From Brevundimonas vesicularis (GTDB lineage: Bacteria; Pseudomonadota; Alphaproteobacteria; Caulobacterales; Caulobacteraceae), in assembly GCF_027886425.1 (NCBI RefSeq), contig NZ_CP115671.1:434001-498000 (forward strand): a stretch of DNA of 64,000 bases, given 5' to 3'. Every line of letters begins with the position of its first letter. Positions within the stretch are counted from its first letter, which is position 1. The notes beneath the pieces are model-generated. The model saw only the letters and a list, made by a program, of their open reading frames with translations. It searched no databases and was not told the DNA's origin. The position numbers were made by a program, and so were the translations under genes. Below are positions 55,708-64,000 of this stretch, one piece after another.

Positions 55708-56178
55708 TCAGGCCGCGACGGGGCAGGACTTGTGCGGCGCAAAGGCCGCTAGCGAGATCGGGTTCTCGGCCAGAAGGTCGGCGATGGTGACCTTGGACAA
55801 AGCCTCGGTCGCGGCCTCGTCGGCGGCGGTCAGGGCCTTGGCGACCTGGCGCGGGATATGTTCGCTGATCGGACAACCCTTGGCGCCGGCGGGGGGCGAA
55901 CCGATGTGGGCGCAGCCGTTCACCGCCTTCAGCACCTGATCCAGCCGAATGTCCTCAGGCTGCCGCAATAGCCAGGAGCCGCCGGTCGCGCCCGGACGGG
56001 TGGCGATCAGTCCAGCCTTGGCGAGAAGGGCGGTCACGCGGCGCACCACGACGGGATTGGTCGGGATCGAGGACGCCAGCACGCCGCTGGGCATCGCCTG
56101 CGCAGGCCCGAATGCGCCCTTGTGGGCCATATAGGCCAGGGCGTGGGCGGCGACGGGGAAGCGTTGGCTGTCTGACAT
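55708..56178 (-). CDS. Rrf2-family transcriptional regulator
   Basis: A 156-residue winged-helix regulator of the Rrf2 family (FPVAAHALAYMAHKG, SIPTNPVVVRRVTALLAKAGLIATRPGATGGSWLLRQPEDIRLDQVLKAV). Its middle has two cysteines (NGCAHIGSP, KGCPISEHIP) and a third at the C terminus (SCPVAA), so an iron-sulfur cluster as in IscR/NsrR is possible but the spacing is not the classic one. The ATG at 56178 is chosen by family N terminus. Likely controls itself and the SDR. Confidence 0.88.
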   Translation of the reverse strand: MSDSQRFPVAAHALAYMAHKGAFGPAQAMPSGVLASSIPTNPVVVRRVTALLAKAGLIATRPGATGGSWLLRQPEDIRLDQVLKAVNGCAHIGSPPAGAKGCPISEHIPRQVAKALTAADEAATEALSKVTIADLLAENPISLAAFAPHKSCPVAA

Positions 56179-56346
56179 GGTTCTGTTCCTGATGCGAAAA
56201 TAGGCGTTCAGGGGCCGAATCACAAATCGCGCCGCAGAACGCCGAAACCGAATCCGCTGCGGCGCGATTGAAGACCGCGTGGAATGGGCCTAAAGGCTCG
56301 CCGCTTTGAAGGGACCGACGCCGCGTCGGAGACCCGGAGGATACGC

Positions 56347-58323
56347 ATGGCCGGGGACACTCCCCACGACGCGAGCGCTCCCTCGCCCGCGTCGAACACG
56401 CCGGACAAGCCCACCCACGCCACGGGTCCGGAATCCCACATCCCGGGCGGCCAGGCCGCCAAGCACGGCGGCTTCTGGGCCCTGACCATCGGCGCGATCG
56501 GCGTGGTGTTCGGCGACATCGGCACCAGTCCGCTTTACGCCCTGCGTGAGGCGATCGACCATGCGCGCTCCGGCGTCGGGGGCGATCTGGCCGTGATCGG
56601 CGTCGTGTCGTTGGCGTTTTGGGCGCTGATGGTGGTGGTGACGTTCAAATACGTCTTCTTCCTGATGCGCGCCGACAACAAGGGCGAGGGCGGCACCCTG
56701 TCGCTGATGGCCCTGGCCCAGTTCGCGGTCGGTCGGCGCAGCGCCTGGATCTTCATTCTGGGCGTTTGCGGCGCGGCCCTATTCTATGGCGACGGCATCA
56801 TCACGCCCGCCATCTCGGTCCTGTCCGCCGTCGAAGGCCTGCAGGACGCGCCGGGTCTGGCCGGGCGGCTGGATTCCTTCATCGTGCCGATCTCGGCCGG
56901 CATCCTGATCGCTCTGTTCCTGGTCCAGTCACGCGGCACGGCCAGCCTGGCCAAATATTTCGGCCCGATCACCGCCGTCTGGTTCCTGAGCCTGGGGGCC
57001 CTGGGCCTGTATCATATCTTCGACGACGTCAGCGTGCTGCGGGCCCTGTCGCCCCACTATGGCGTCATGCTTCTGCTCAACGATGGCTTCCTGGGCTTCG
57101 TGATCCTGGGCAGCGTCTTCCTGGCCGTGACGGGGGCCGAGGCCCTCTATGCCGACATGGGCCATTTTGGAAAGGCGCCGATCCGCATGGGCTGGCTGGC
57201 CTTCGTCCTGCCGTGCCTGACGCTGAACTATCTGGGCCAGGGCGCCCTGATCTTGGACAATCCGGCCGCGTCCGAGAACCCGTTCTGGAACATGGTGCCG
57301 CAGTTCGCCTATTGGCCGATGCTGATCCTGGCGACCGCCGCGACCGTCATCGCCTCTCAGGCGGTGATCACCGGCGCCTTCTCGGTGACGCAACAGGCGG
57401 TGCAGCTGGGCCTCCTGCCGCGCATCGACATCAAGAACACGTCCGAAACCCAGGCCGGTCAGATCTTCGTGCCGGCGGTCAACACCTTCCTGATGATCGG
57501 GGTGCTGGTGCTGCTGGTCGTGTTCCAGAGCTCGCATAACCTGACCGCCGCCTATGGCGTGGCGGTGACCGGCACCATGCTGGTCAATACGCTGATGGCC
57601 TATTCGGTCATCCGAAAGGGCTGGAAGTGGCCGATGTGGGCGGTGGCGGGGACCCTCATTCCGTTCGCCTTCATCGACAGCGTCTTCCTGACCTCCAACC
57701 TGCTGAAGATTCCGGACGGGGCCTGGATGCCGCTGGTGCTGGGCGCCCTGCTGGTCGTGGTGATGTGGACCTGGGTGCGGGGGACGCAGATTCTGACGAC
57801 CAAGACGCGCAAGGACAGCCTGCCGCTGAACGATCTGATCGAGATGCTTCAGGCCCGTCCGCCGCACCGTGCGCCGGGCATGGCCATCTTCCTGACCTCG
57901 GATCCCGATGTCGCCCCGGTCGCCCTGATGCACAATCTCAAGCACAACAAGGTGCTGCACGAGAAGAACGTCATCCTGACCGTGCGCACCTCCGAGCGCC
58001 CGCGCGTCAAGGAGGCCGACCGGGTGCGGATGGAGCCGATCAACGACGACTTCAAGAAGGTCACGGTCACCTACGGCTTCATGGAGACGCCGAACGTGCC
58101 GCGCGCGTTGGGCCTGTGCCGCAAACAGGGGCTGAAGTTCGACATCATGTCGACCAGTTTCTTCCTGGGCCGACGTTCTCTGATCCCGTCGGCGCGTCAG
58201 GGCATGCCGCTGTGGCAGGACAAGCTGTTCATCTTCCTGATGCGCAACGCCGCCAATCCGACGGACTTCTTCCACATCCCGCCCGGCCGCGTGGTCGAGC
58301 TGGGCGCACAGGTGGCTGTATGA
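56347..58323 (+). CDS. kup: Kup-type potassium uptake transporter
   Basis: Proton-coupled K+ importer. The 658 residues have a hydrophilic N terminus, then about twelve membrane segments beginning FWALTIGAIGVVFGDIGTSPLYALREA, with VGRRSAWIFILGVCGAALFYGDGIITPAISVLSAVEG and GAFSVTQQAVQLGLLPRIDI, and a cytoplasmic C-terminal domain. The ATG at 56347 follows CCGGAGG; the frame to 56284 is less likely. Its stop overlaps the rsmB start (ATGA). Confidence 0.95.
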   Translation: MAGDTPHDASAPSPASNTPDKPTHATGPESHIPGGQAAKHGGFWALTIGAIGVVFGDIGTSPLYALREAIDHARSGVGGDLAVIGVVSLAFWALMVVVTFKYVFFLMRADNKGEGGTLSLMALAQFAVGRRSAWIFILGVCGAALFYGDGIITPAISVLSAVEGLQDAPGLAGRLDSFIVPISAGILIALFLVQSRGTASLAKYFGPITAVWFLSLGALGLYHIFDDVSVLRALSPHYGVMLLLNDGFLGFVILGSVFLAVTGAEALYADMGHFGKAPIRMGWLAFVLPCLTLNYLGQGALILDNPAASENPFWNMVPQFAYWPMLILATAATVIASQAVITGAFSVTQQAVQLGLLPRIDIKNTSETQAGQIFVPAVNTFLMIGVLVLLVVFQSSHNLTAAYGVAVTGTMLVNTLMAYSVIRKGWKWPMWAVAGTLIPFAFIDSVFLTSNLLKIPDGAWMPLVLGALLVVVMWTWVRGTQILTTKTRKDSLPLNDLIEMLQARPPHRAPGMAIFLTSDPDVAPVALMHNLKHNKVLHEKNVILTVRTSERPRVKEADRVRMEPINDDFKKVTVTYGFMETPNVPRALGLCRKQGLKFDIMSTSFFLGRRSLIPSARQGMPLWQDKLFIFLMRNAANPTDFFHIPPGRVVELGAQVAV

Positions 58324-59708
58324 GCACCGAGGGACGGGGAGGGCAGAGCTCGCAGGCGCGCGGCCGTCGCATGGCCACCAAGGGCCGCCCGCGCCCGGCC
58401 TCGGCCGAGGCCGATCAAGGTCCGTCGCAGGACGACATCGGCGTGGAGGCCCGCGTCGTCGCCGGCATCCTGCTGAACGCCGCGCTGGAGAAGCGCAACG
58501 GGCTGGACGAAGCCCTGTCTCAGCCCGCCGCACGCGCGCTGGAGCCGGTGGACCGCGCCTTCGCCCGCGCCGTGGCCATGGCGGCCCTGCGTCGCCTTGG
58601 TGAGATCGACCAGATTCTGGATCGCCGCCTGAAGAAGTCTCCGCCCGAGGCCGTGCGCACCCTGATGCGCATCGCCCTGGCCCAGACTCTGGTGCTGGAA
58701 ACGCCCGCTTTCGCCGCCGTCTCGACGGCGGTGAAACTGGCCGAGCGCGATCCCAAGACCCGACCCTACAAGAATCTGGTCAATGCGGTGCTGCGCGGGG
58801 TTGGGCGCGAAGGTCCCGGCCTGACGACGGCCGAAAGCAATCTGCCGGACTGGATCGCGGCGCGCTGGAAGGCGACCTATGGCGAGGCCGCCCTAGCGGG
58901 TCTGGCCTTGGCCGCGCGCGAAGAACCCGCGACCGATCTCAGCCTGAAGCCGGGCGTGGATCCCGCCGCCGTGGCTGCCGCTGTCGATGGCGAGGTGCTG
59001 ACCGGCGGTACGGTCCGCACCGGCCGTCGCGGCGATGTGGCCGGATGGCCCGGTTTCGAGGACGGCGACTGGTGGGTCCAGGACGCGGCCGCCGCCATGC
59101 CCGGCCGGCTGCTGGATGTGAAGCCCAGCGAGACGGCGCTCGACATGTGCGCCGCGCCTGGAGGCAAGACGCTGCAACTGGCGGCCGCCGGCGCCACGGT
59201 CGTCGCGCTCGACCGTTCGGCCCCGCGTCTGAAACGCCTGACGCAGAATCTCGAGCGGACCGGCCTCACGGCTGAAGTGGTCGCCGTTCCGGCCGAGGAC
59301 TGGGAGGACGCCCGCACCTTCGACGCCGTCCTGCTGGACGCGCCCTGCACCGCGACGGGCACCTTCCGCCGCAATCCCGAAGTCCTGCGCGCCACCAAAC
59401 CGGCAGAGGTCGCCAAATTGGCGGACGTTCAGCACCGCCTGCTCGATGCCGCCGCCGAGCGCGTGAAGCCGGGCGGCCGTCTGGTCTATTGCACCTGCTC
59501 GCTGGAGCGTGAGGAGGGCGAGACCCAGATCATCGCCTTCCTGCGTCGCAACCCCGGGTTCCGCACTGTCGCCGCCGATCCGGCCGCGGTCGGCGCCCCG
59601 CCCGAGGCGCTGACGCCCGAAGGCTGGCTGCGCATCCTGCCCTCCATGTGGGCCGAACACGGCGGACTGGACGGCTTCTTCGCGGCAAGGCTGGAACGGG
59701 TGTCCTGA
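58320..59708 (+). CDS. rsmB: RsmB/NOP-family 16S rRNA (cytosine-C5) methyltransferase
   Basis: Methylates C5 of a cytosine in 16S rRNA (C967 in E. coli) with SAM. The 462-residue product has an N-terminal NusB-like RNA-binding domain (ARVVAGILLNAALEKRNGLDEAL, AAVSTAVKLAERDPKTRPYKNLVNAVLR) and a SAM domain with DMCAAPGGKTLQLA, the catalytic-loop DAPCTATGTFRRNP and CTCSLEREEGE. The start overlaps the kup stop as ATGA; the open frame extends further upstream as a shadow of kup. Confidence 0.94.
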   Translation: MSTEGRGGQSSQARGRRMATKGRPRPASAEADQGPSQDDIGVEARVVAGILLNAALEKRNGLDEALSQPAARALEPVDRAFARAVAMAALRRLGEIDQILDRRLKKSPPEAVRTLMRIALAQTLVLETPAFAAVSTAVKLAERDPKTRPYKNLVNAVLRGVGREGPGLTTAESNLPDWIAARWKATYGEAALAGLALAAREEPATDLSLKPGVDPAAVAAAVDGEVLTGGTVRTGRRGDVAGWPGFEDGDWWVQDAAAAMPGRLLDVKPSETALDMCAAPGGKTLQLAAAGATVVALDRSAPRLKRLTQNLERTGLTAEVVAVPAEDWEDARTFDAVLLDAPCTATGTFRRNPEVLRATKPAEVAKLADVQHRLLDAAAERVKPGGRLVYCTCSLEREEGETQIIAFLRRNPGFRTVAADPAAVGAPPEALTPEGWLRILPSMWAEHGGLDGFFAARLERVS

Positions 59709-59755
59709 GCGGGAGCGCCTTGCTCCCGCCCGCAACCCGCCTTATCCGGAAGGCC

Positions 59756-60421
59756 ATGGCCGTTACTCCTCTGATCTGCCCGTCGATCCTCGCCAGCGAT
59801 TTCGCGCGGCTGGGTGAAGAAGTCCGCGCGCTTGAGGCGGCGGGCGCCGACTGGATCCACGTCGATGTGATGGACGGGCATTTCGTGCCGAACATCACGC
59901 TCGGCCCCGACATCGTGAAGGCGATCCGGCCGCACACGACCTTGCCGTTCGACGTGCACCTGATGGTCGCGCCGGTCGATCCTTGGCTGGAGGCGTTCCG
60001 CGAAGCAGGCGCCGATGTCCTGACCGTCCATCCTGAGAGCGGGCCGCATCTGCACCGCACCTTGGGTCGCATTCGTCAGCTGGGCGCCAAGGCGGGCGTG
60101 GTGTTCAATCCGGCGACGCCGCTGTCGATCTTGGAAGAGGTGGTCGATCTGGTCGATCTGGTGCTGATCATGTCGGTCAATCCGGGCTTTGGCGGTCAGA
60201 AATTTATCGACAGTTCGCTGAAGAAGATCGCGGGCGCGCGAGCCATTCTCGACCGCGCCGGTTCGTCGGCTCACCTTCAGGTGGATGGCGGCGTGACCTC
60301 CGCCAACGCCGCCGCCTGCGTCGCCGCCGGCGCCGATGCGCTGGTCGCCGGGTCATTCGTTTTCAAGGGCGACTACGCGGCCAATATCGCCGCTCTGAAA
60401 GCCGCGCCGGCCTCCGCATGA
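59756..60421 (+). CDS. rpe: Ribulose-phosphate 3-epimerase
   Basis: Interconverts ribulose-5-phosphate and xylulose-5-phosphate in the pentose phosphate pathway. The 221 residues hold LICPSILASDFARLGEEVRAL, WIHVDVMDGHFVPNITLGPDIV, VDLVLIMSVNPGFGGQKFI and VDGGVTSANAAACVAAGADALVAGSFVF. CCGGAAGG precedes the ATG at 59756. Its stop overlaps the heparinase-like gene start (ATGA). Confidence 0.96.
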   Translation: MAVTPLICPSILASDFARLGEEVRALEAAGADWIHVDVMDGHFVPNITLGPDIVKAIRPHTTLPFDVHLMVAPVDPWLEAFREAGADVLTVHPESGPHLHRTLGRIRQLGAKAGVVFNPATPLSILEEVVDLVDLVLIMSVNPGFGGQKFIDSSLKKIAGARAILDRAGSSAHLQVDGGVTSANAAACVAAGADALVAGSFVFKGDYAANIAALKAAPASA

Positions 60422-62265
60422 GCCCGCTCGGCCCCTTCGCCCCGCGGGGCCAGGAAACGACGCTGGACGTCGCCTCGGGTCAGATTCCCGGCCTGCCTGG
60501 CGCGCCGGTGCGCACGCCCGTGCGGTCGGGCGACACGATCGCCGGACCCGGCCTGTGGCCCGCCATCGCCGGACGGTTGGCGACGCGGCAGCTGTGGATC
60601 GAGCTTTACGGCCTGCCCGGTTACGGCCTGACGCTGGGGTCGCCGCTGGGCGGAGGCAAGGTGACCGCTTTCGCCGCCACGCCGCGCGATTTCCGCCCGC
60701 ATGATCCGGCGCCGGGGCGCAATGTCCTGGCCGGACGTTTCATGCTGGCCGGCGCCTCGATGGAGGTCGAGCCGCCGTCCGATCCGTGGAACAGGCCCAG
60801 CCCCTCGCGGCCCTTTGCGGTCGAGCTTCACGCCTTCGCCTGGCTGCCGGGGCTGATGGCTCAAGGGGACCGTGGCGCGCGCGAGGCGCTGCGTCTGACC
60901 CTGGCCTGGGCCGACGCCTTCGCACGATGGTCGCCCTTCGCCTGGGGGCCGGAAATCCTGGCGCGGCGGGTCGTCAATCTGGCGTGCGGCGCACGGCGGA
61001 TGGGCGCCGTCGCGACCGAGGCTGAGCGGCTGAGACTGGCTGACAGTCTGGCGCGCCAGACCCGGCAACTGCTGCGTCCGCCCGGCGGTCTGGCCAGCCG
61101 GGCCGAGCGGTTGACGGCGGCGGCCATCGGCGGCTGCGTGCTGGCGGGGGCGCCAGGGCAGACCTTGCGTCGCCACGCGCTGTCGCGGCTGGACGGCGCC
61201 CTTAAGACCACGGTTCAGGCCGACGGCGGCCACGCTTCGCGCAGTCCCGAGGCGGGGCTTGAGCTGCTGCTCGACCTGCTGACGCTGGACGACGCCCTGT
61301 CGCAAGTGTCCGAACCGACGCCCGAGAGCGTCTCGGCCGCCATCACCCGGCTGACGGAAGGCCTACGCCTGCTGACCTTGCCCGACGGTCGTCTGGCCAG
61401 CTTCCAGGGCGGCGGTCCCTCCACCTTCGAACGCGTCGCCGCCGCCCGCGCTCACGACGACGAAGCGACGGCCAGGAGCGACGACGCGCCTGCAGCGACC
61501 GGTGCGGTCGCCGGCCTGACGCGCATCGCCAGCCCCCTGCTGACCATCATCGCCGACACCGCTCCGCCGGCGCGCGACGCCTGGGGGGCGGCCGCCTGCG
61601 CCCAGCCGCTGGCGCTAGAGATCGCCTGCGGCAAGGATCGTCTGGTGACCGGCTCGGGCTGGACGCCGGCCTCCACCGACCGCCAGGCCCTGCGCCTAAC
61701 GCCGGCCCATTCGACCCTGACCTTGGGCGAACGATCGCTGAACGAACCGCTCGGCGGCTGGAAGGGCGATCTGTTGGGCCCGCGCCTGGTCGGACCGCCG
61801 ATCCATGTGACCACCGACCTGCGCGACGGCGACGGCGCCGTCTGGCTGGAGATGGAACACGACGGCTGGAATGAGTTGTTCGGCCTGAACCATCAACGCC
61901 GGCTCTATCTGGACCAGCGGCTGGACGAGCTGCGGGCGGAAGAAAAGCTCTTCCCCACGCCCGGCCGCAAGGAGATGGTGCGCCAGATCGCGGCGCCCTA
62001 CGCCATCCGCTTCCATCTGGAGCCGGGGGTCCAGGCCTCTCTGGCGCGCGACCGGCGGTCGATCCTGCTGCGCGGCGCCTCGGGTCGGGGCTGGTGGTTC
62101 AGGACCGACGGTCCGGACGTGGCCATCGAGCCCAGCGTCCATATCGACGCCGGGCTGACCCGTCGTTCGCTGCAGATCGTGGTGCGCGGCTCGGCTCGCA
62201 CCGACAGCGAGACCAAGATCCGCTGGAAGCTGAGCCCGGCCGGCGCAAGCGGCGAACCGACCTGA
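60418..62265 (+). CDS. Heparinase II/III-family protein
   Basis: A 615-residue protein with an N-terminal helical toroid (HAFAWLPGLMAQ, ALRLTLAWADAFARWSPFAWGPEILARRVVNL, RLTAAAIGGCVLAGAP) and a C-terminal beta-rich heparinase II/III domain (AVWLEMEHDGWNELFGLNHQRRLYLDQ, FHLEPGVQAS). No signal peptide is evident. The substrate is unknown; the family acts on uronic-acid-containing polysaccharides. The ATG overlaps the rpe stop. rpe-heparinase-purH order is also known from related genomes as far as I recall. Confidence 0.9.
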   Translation: MSPLGPFAPRGQETTLDVASGQIPGLPGAPVRTPVRSGDTIAGPGLWPAIAGRLATRQLWIELYGLPGYGLTLGSPLGGGKVTAFAATPRDFRPHDPAPGRNVLAGRFMLAGASMEVEPPSDPWNRPSPSRPFAVELHAFAWLPGLMAQGDRGAREALRLTLAWADAFARWSPFAWGPEILARRVVNLACGARRMGAVATEAERLRLADSLARQTRQLLRPPGGLASRAERLTAAAIGGCVLAGAPGQTLRRHALSRLDGALKTTVQADGGHASRSPEAGLELLLDLLTLDDALSQVSEPTPESVSAAITRLTEGLRLLTLPDGRLASFQGGGPSTFERVAAARAHDDEATARSDDAPAATGAVAGLTRIASPLLTIIADTAPPARDAWGAAACAQPLALEIACGKDRLVTGSGWTPASTDRQALRLTPAHSTLTLGERSLNEPLGGWKGDLLGPRLVGPPIHVTTDLRDGDGAVWLEMEHDGWNELFGLNHQRRLYLDQRLDELRAEEKLFPTPGRKEMVRQIAAPYAIRFHLEPGVQASLARDRRSILLRGASGRGWWFRTDGPDVAIEPSVHIDAGLTRRSLQIVVRGSARTDSETKIRWKLSPAGASGEPT

Positions 62266-62411
62266 CGCGAAAGCCTGATTCACGGCGTCGATATAATCGC
62301 GCAGCGATTTGATCTCTGCCGATCAGGCTCTGAAACCGTCCGTGGGGTGACGGCGAAGCGGTTTGGGTCTAGACGGCGCGCCATCCTCCCCTGCCATCAC
62401 GGACGCCGCCC
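62266..62411 (+). promoter_or_regulatory. Intergenic region upstream of purH
   Basis: 146 bp, locally less GC-rich at its start (GATATAATCG near 62291), which resembles a -10 element. Otherwise I see no operator or riboswitch that I can name; the pfl/ZTP riboswitch consensus was sought and not found. Confidence 0.4.
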
Positions 62412-64000
62412 ATGCCCGCCGCTCCCGACTTTCCGCCCGCCCCAGACCGGGTCAAGCCGCAATGCGCCCTGATCTCTCTGTCCGACAAGGCCGGGCTGGA
62501 GGACGCAGCCCGCACCCTGCACGATCTGGGCGTCGAACTGGTCTCGACCGGCGGCACGCGCGCGGCGATCGAGAAGCTGGGCCTGCCGGTCAAGGACGTG
62601 GCCGATCTGACGGGCTTCCCCGAAATGATGGACGGCCGGGTCAAGACCCTGCACCCGATCGTTCACGGCGGCCTCTTGGGCGTGCGTGACGCCGCCGACC
62701 ATGCCCAGGCCATGACCGACCACGGCATCGGCGCCATCGATATCGTCTGGATCGACCTCTATCCGTTCGAGAGCACCGTCGCGGCGGGCGGCACGTTCGA
62801 GGCGGCGGTCGAGAACATCGACATCGGCGGCCCGGCCATGATCCGCTCGGGCTCCAAGAACCACGGCTATGTCGCCGTCGCCGTCGACGGCGAAAGCATC
62901 GGCCTGATCCTTGAGGCGCTGAAGACCGAAGGCTTGACCGATCTAGCGCTGCGCAAGCGCCTGGCCGCCCGCGCCTTCGCGCGCACCGCCGCCTATGACG
63001 CCGCTGTTTCCGGCTGGTTCGCTGGCCAGATCGAGGATGCCGCCCCGACCCGCAAGTCGATCGCTGGCGCCTTGGCCCAGACCCTGCGCTATGGCGAGAA
63101 CCCGCATCAGATGGGCGCCTTTTACCGTACCGGCGAGCGCCGTCCGGGCGTGGCCTATGCCGAACAGGTCCAGGGCAAGGAACTGGGGTACAACAATATC
63201 GCCGACGCCGACGCCGCCTATGAGCTGGTGGCCGAGTTCGAACAGCCGGCCGTCGTCATCGTCAAACACGCCAACCCGTGCGGCGTGGCTGTGGGCAAGG
63301 ATCTGTCCGAAGCCTATGCCCGCGCCTTGGAATGCGACGCCGTCTCGGCCTTCGGCGGCGTGATCGCGGTCAACCGCCCGCTGAACGGCGATGACGCCCG
63401 CGCTATCACCGGCATCTTCACCGAGGTCGTCATCGCCCCCGGCGCCGACGACGAGGCCAAGGCCGTCTTCGCAGCCAAGAAGAACCTGCGTCTGCTGATC
63501 ACTGACGGCCTGCCCGACCCCCACGGTCCGGGCGAGGTGTTCCGCTCGGTTGCCGGCGGTTTCCTGGTCCAGTCGCGCGACCGGTCGCTGATCAAGCCGT
63601 CGGACCTGAAGATCGTCACCCAGCGCCAGCCGACTCCGACCGAGATCCAGGACATGCTGTTTGCCTTCACCGTCGCCAAGCACGTCAAGTCCAACGCCAT
63701 CGTCTACGCCAAGGACGGCCAGACGGCCGGCATCGGCGCCGGCCAGATGAACCGTCGCGACAGCGCCCGCATCGCTGCCATCCGCGCCCAGGAAGCCGGA
63801 GAAGCCAAGGGTCTGACCCAGTCGCTGGCCGAGGGTTCGGCGTGCGCGTCCGAAGCCTTCTTCCCCTTCGCCGACGGCCTCTTGGAAGCCGTCGCGGCTG
63901 GGGCCACGGCGGTGATCCAGCCCGGCGGCTCGATGCGAGACGCCGAGGTCATCGCCGCCGCCGACGAGAAAGGCATCGCCATGGCCTTCACCGGCGTGCG
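62412..64000 (+). CDS. purH: Bifunctional AICAR transformylase / IMP cyclohydrolase (3' partial)
   Basis: Last two steps of IMP synthesis. 529 complete codons are in the window; the C terminus is cut by the right edge, probably with few residues missing. Visible are the IMPCH part (LISLSDKAGLEDAARTLHDLG, LVSTGGTRAAIE, VKTLHPIVHGGLLGVRD, DLYPFE, ENIDIGGPAMIRSGSKNHGYVAV) and the transformylase part (LRYGENPHQMGAFYR, KHANPCGVAVG, FAFTVAKHVKSNAIVYA). The ATG at 62412 was chosen by the family N terminus. Confidence 0.97.
   Translation, partial: MPAAPDFPPAPDRVKPQCALISLSDKAGLEDAARTLHDLGVELVSTGGTRAAIEKLGLPVKDVADLTGFPEMMDGRVKTLHPIVHGGLLGVRDAADHAQAMTDHGIGAIDIVWIDLYPFESTVAAGGTFEAAVENIDIGGPAMIRSGSKNHGYVAVAVDGESIGLILEALKTEGLTDLALRKRLAARAFARTAAYDAAVSGWFAGQIEDAAPTRKSIAGALAQTLRYGENPHQMGAFYRTGERRPGVAYAEQVQGKELGYNNIADADAAYELVAEFEQPAVVIVKHANPCGVAVGKDLSEAYARALECDAVSAFGGVIAVNRPLNGDDARAITGIFTEVVIAPGADDEAKAVFAAKKNLRLLITDGLPDPHGPGEVFRSVAGGFLVQSRDRSLIKPSDLKIVTQRQPTPTEIQDMLFAFTVAKHVKSNAIVYAKDGQTAGIGAGQMNRRDSARIAAIRAQEAGEAKGLTQSLAEGSACASEAFFPFADGLLEAVAAGATAVIQPGGSMRDAEVIAAADEKGIAMAFTGV

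Noticed and set aside
62266..62411. Possible ZTP/pfl riboswitch before purH
   Set aside because: The position is right, but the conserved helices and CCGGGC-type loop of that riboswitch could not be found.

Overview
The window reads as a contiguous stretch of chromosome from a GC-rich alphaproteobacterium, most likely a Caulobacteraceae member close to Brevundimonas. This is inferred from gene families and composition, since no rRNA or phylogenetic marker comparison could be run. Pointers are the eukaryote-like NADP isocitrate dehydrogenase, the TadG-type pilus protein, tandem secreted DUF885, S9 and M2 peptidases, and a complete branched-chain 2-oxoacid dehydrogenase operon. No tRNA, rRNA, CRISPR array, prophage, transposase or integrase was recognised.

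Layout. 1-2457 is alaS, cut by the left edge. 2458-5483 holds palindromic repeats, two DUF2939 paralogues and icd. 5646-8066 is a small co-directional cluster (short ORF, DUF2945, DUF1176 lipoprotein, thioredoxin-reductase-like flavoprotein). 8063-11781 holds two tandem DUF885 hydrolases. 11931-16180 is the translation/RNA cluster rbfA-truB-rpsO-pnp on the minus strand. 16246-20926 carries two envelope-associated proteins, lolA and ftsK. 20971-27622 carries a UbiH-like hydroxylase, SirB1/YraN/RsmI/malic enzyme and dapF. 27663-33948 carries a K+ channel, two S9 peptidases flanking a large inverted repeat, and a DUF1223 protein. 33945-38199 carries a phosphotransferase, glpK, a threonine dehydratase and a MaoC hydratase. 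38370-43494 carries two OmpA-family proteins, a 2OG-Fe(II) oxygenase and TadG. 43584-48717 carries an M2 peptidase, mtgA, a WD40 protein, pirin and an Lrp/AsnC regulator. 48855-54902 is the bkd operon. 54903-64000 carries an SDR, an Rrf2 regulator, kup-rsmB-rpe-heparinase and purH, which is cut by the right edge.

How the genes work together. The Lrp-type regulator is divergent from bkdA1-bkdA2-bkdB-(secreted ORF)-lpd, which encodes every subunit of branched-chain keto-acid oxidation. rbfA, truB, rpsO and pnp couple ribosome maturation, pseudouridylation and RNA turnover. Many genes overlap by 4 bases head-to-tail, which suggests translational coupling, and three convergent pairs overlap tail-to-tail.

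The most unusual signal is repeat biology. A 30-nt hairpin family has five copies whose outer arms vary but stay complementary. Four copies sit between genes and the fifth lies in frame inside glpK, as part of what aligns as a 14-residue insertion. A second palindromic family sits as an inverted pair inside the bkdB linker, encoding exactly 37 residues, and has a near-identical single copy downstream of icd. Both resemble, in principle, the Rickettsia palindromic elements that insert into proteins. Other notable points are a vWA domain in TadG split by two tandem repeat domains, a duplicated lipoyl domain in bkdB, a mosaic segment in an S9 peptidase, and a K+ channel with a C-terminal zinc ribbon.
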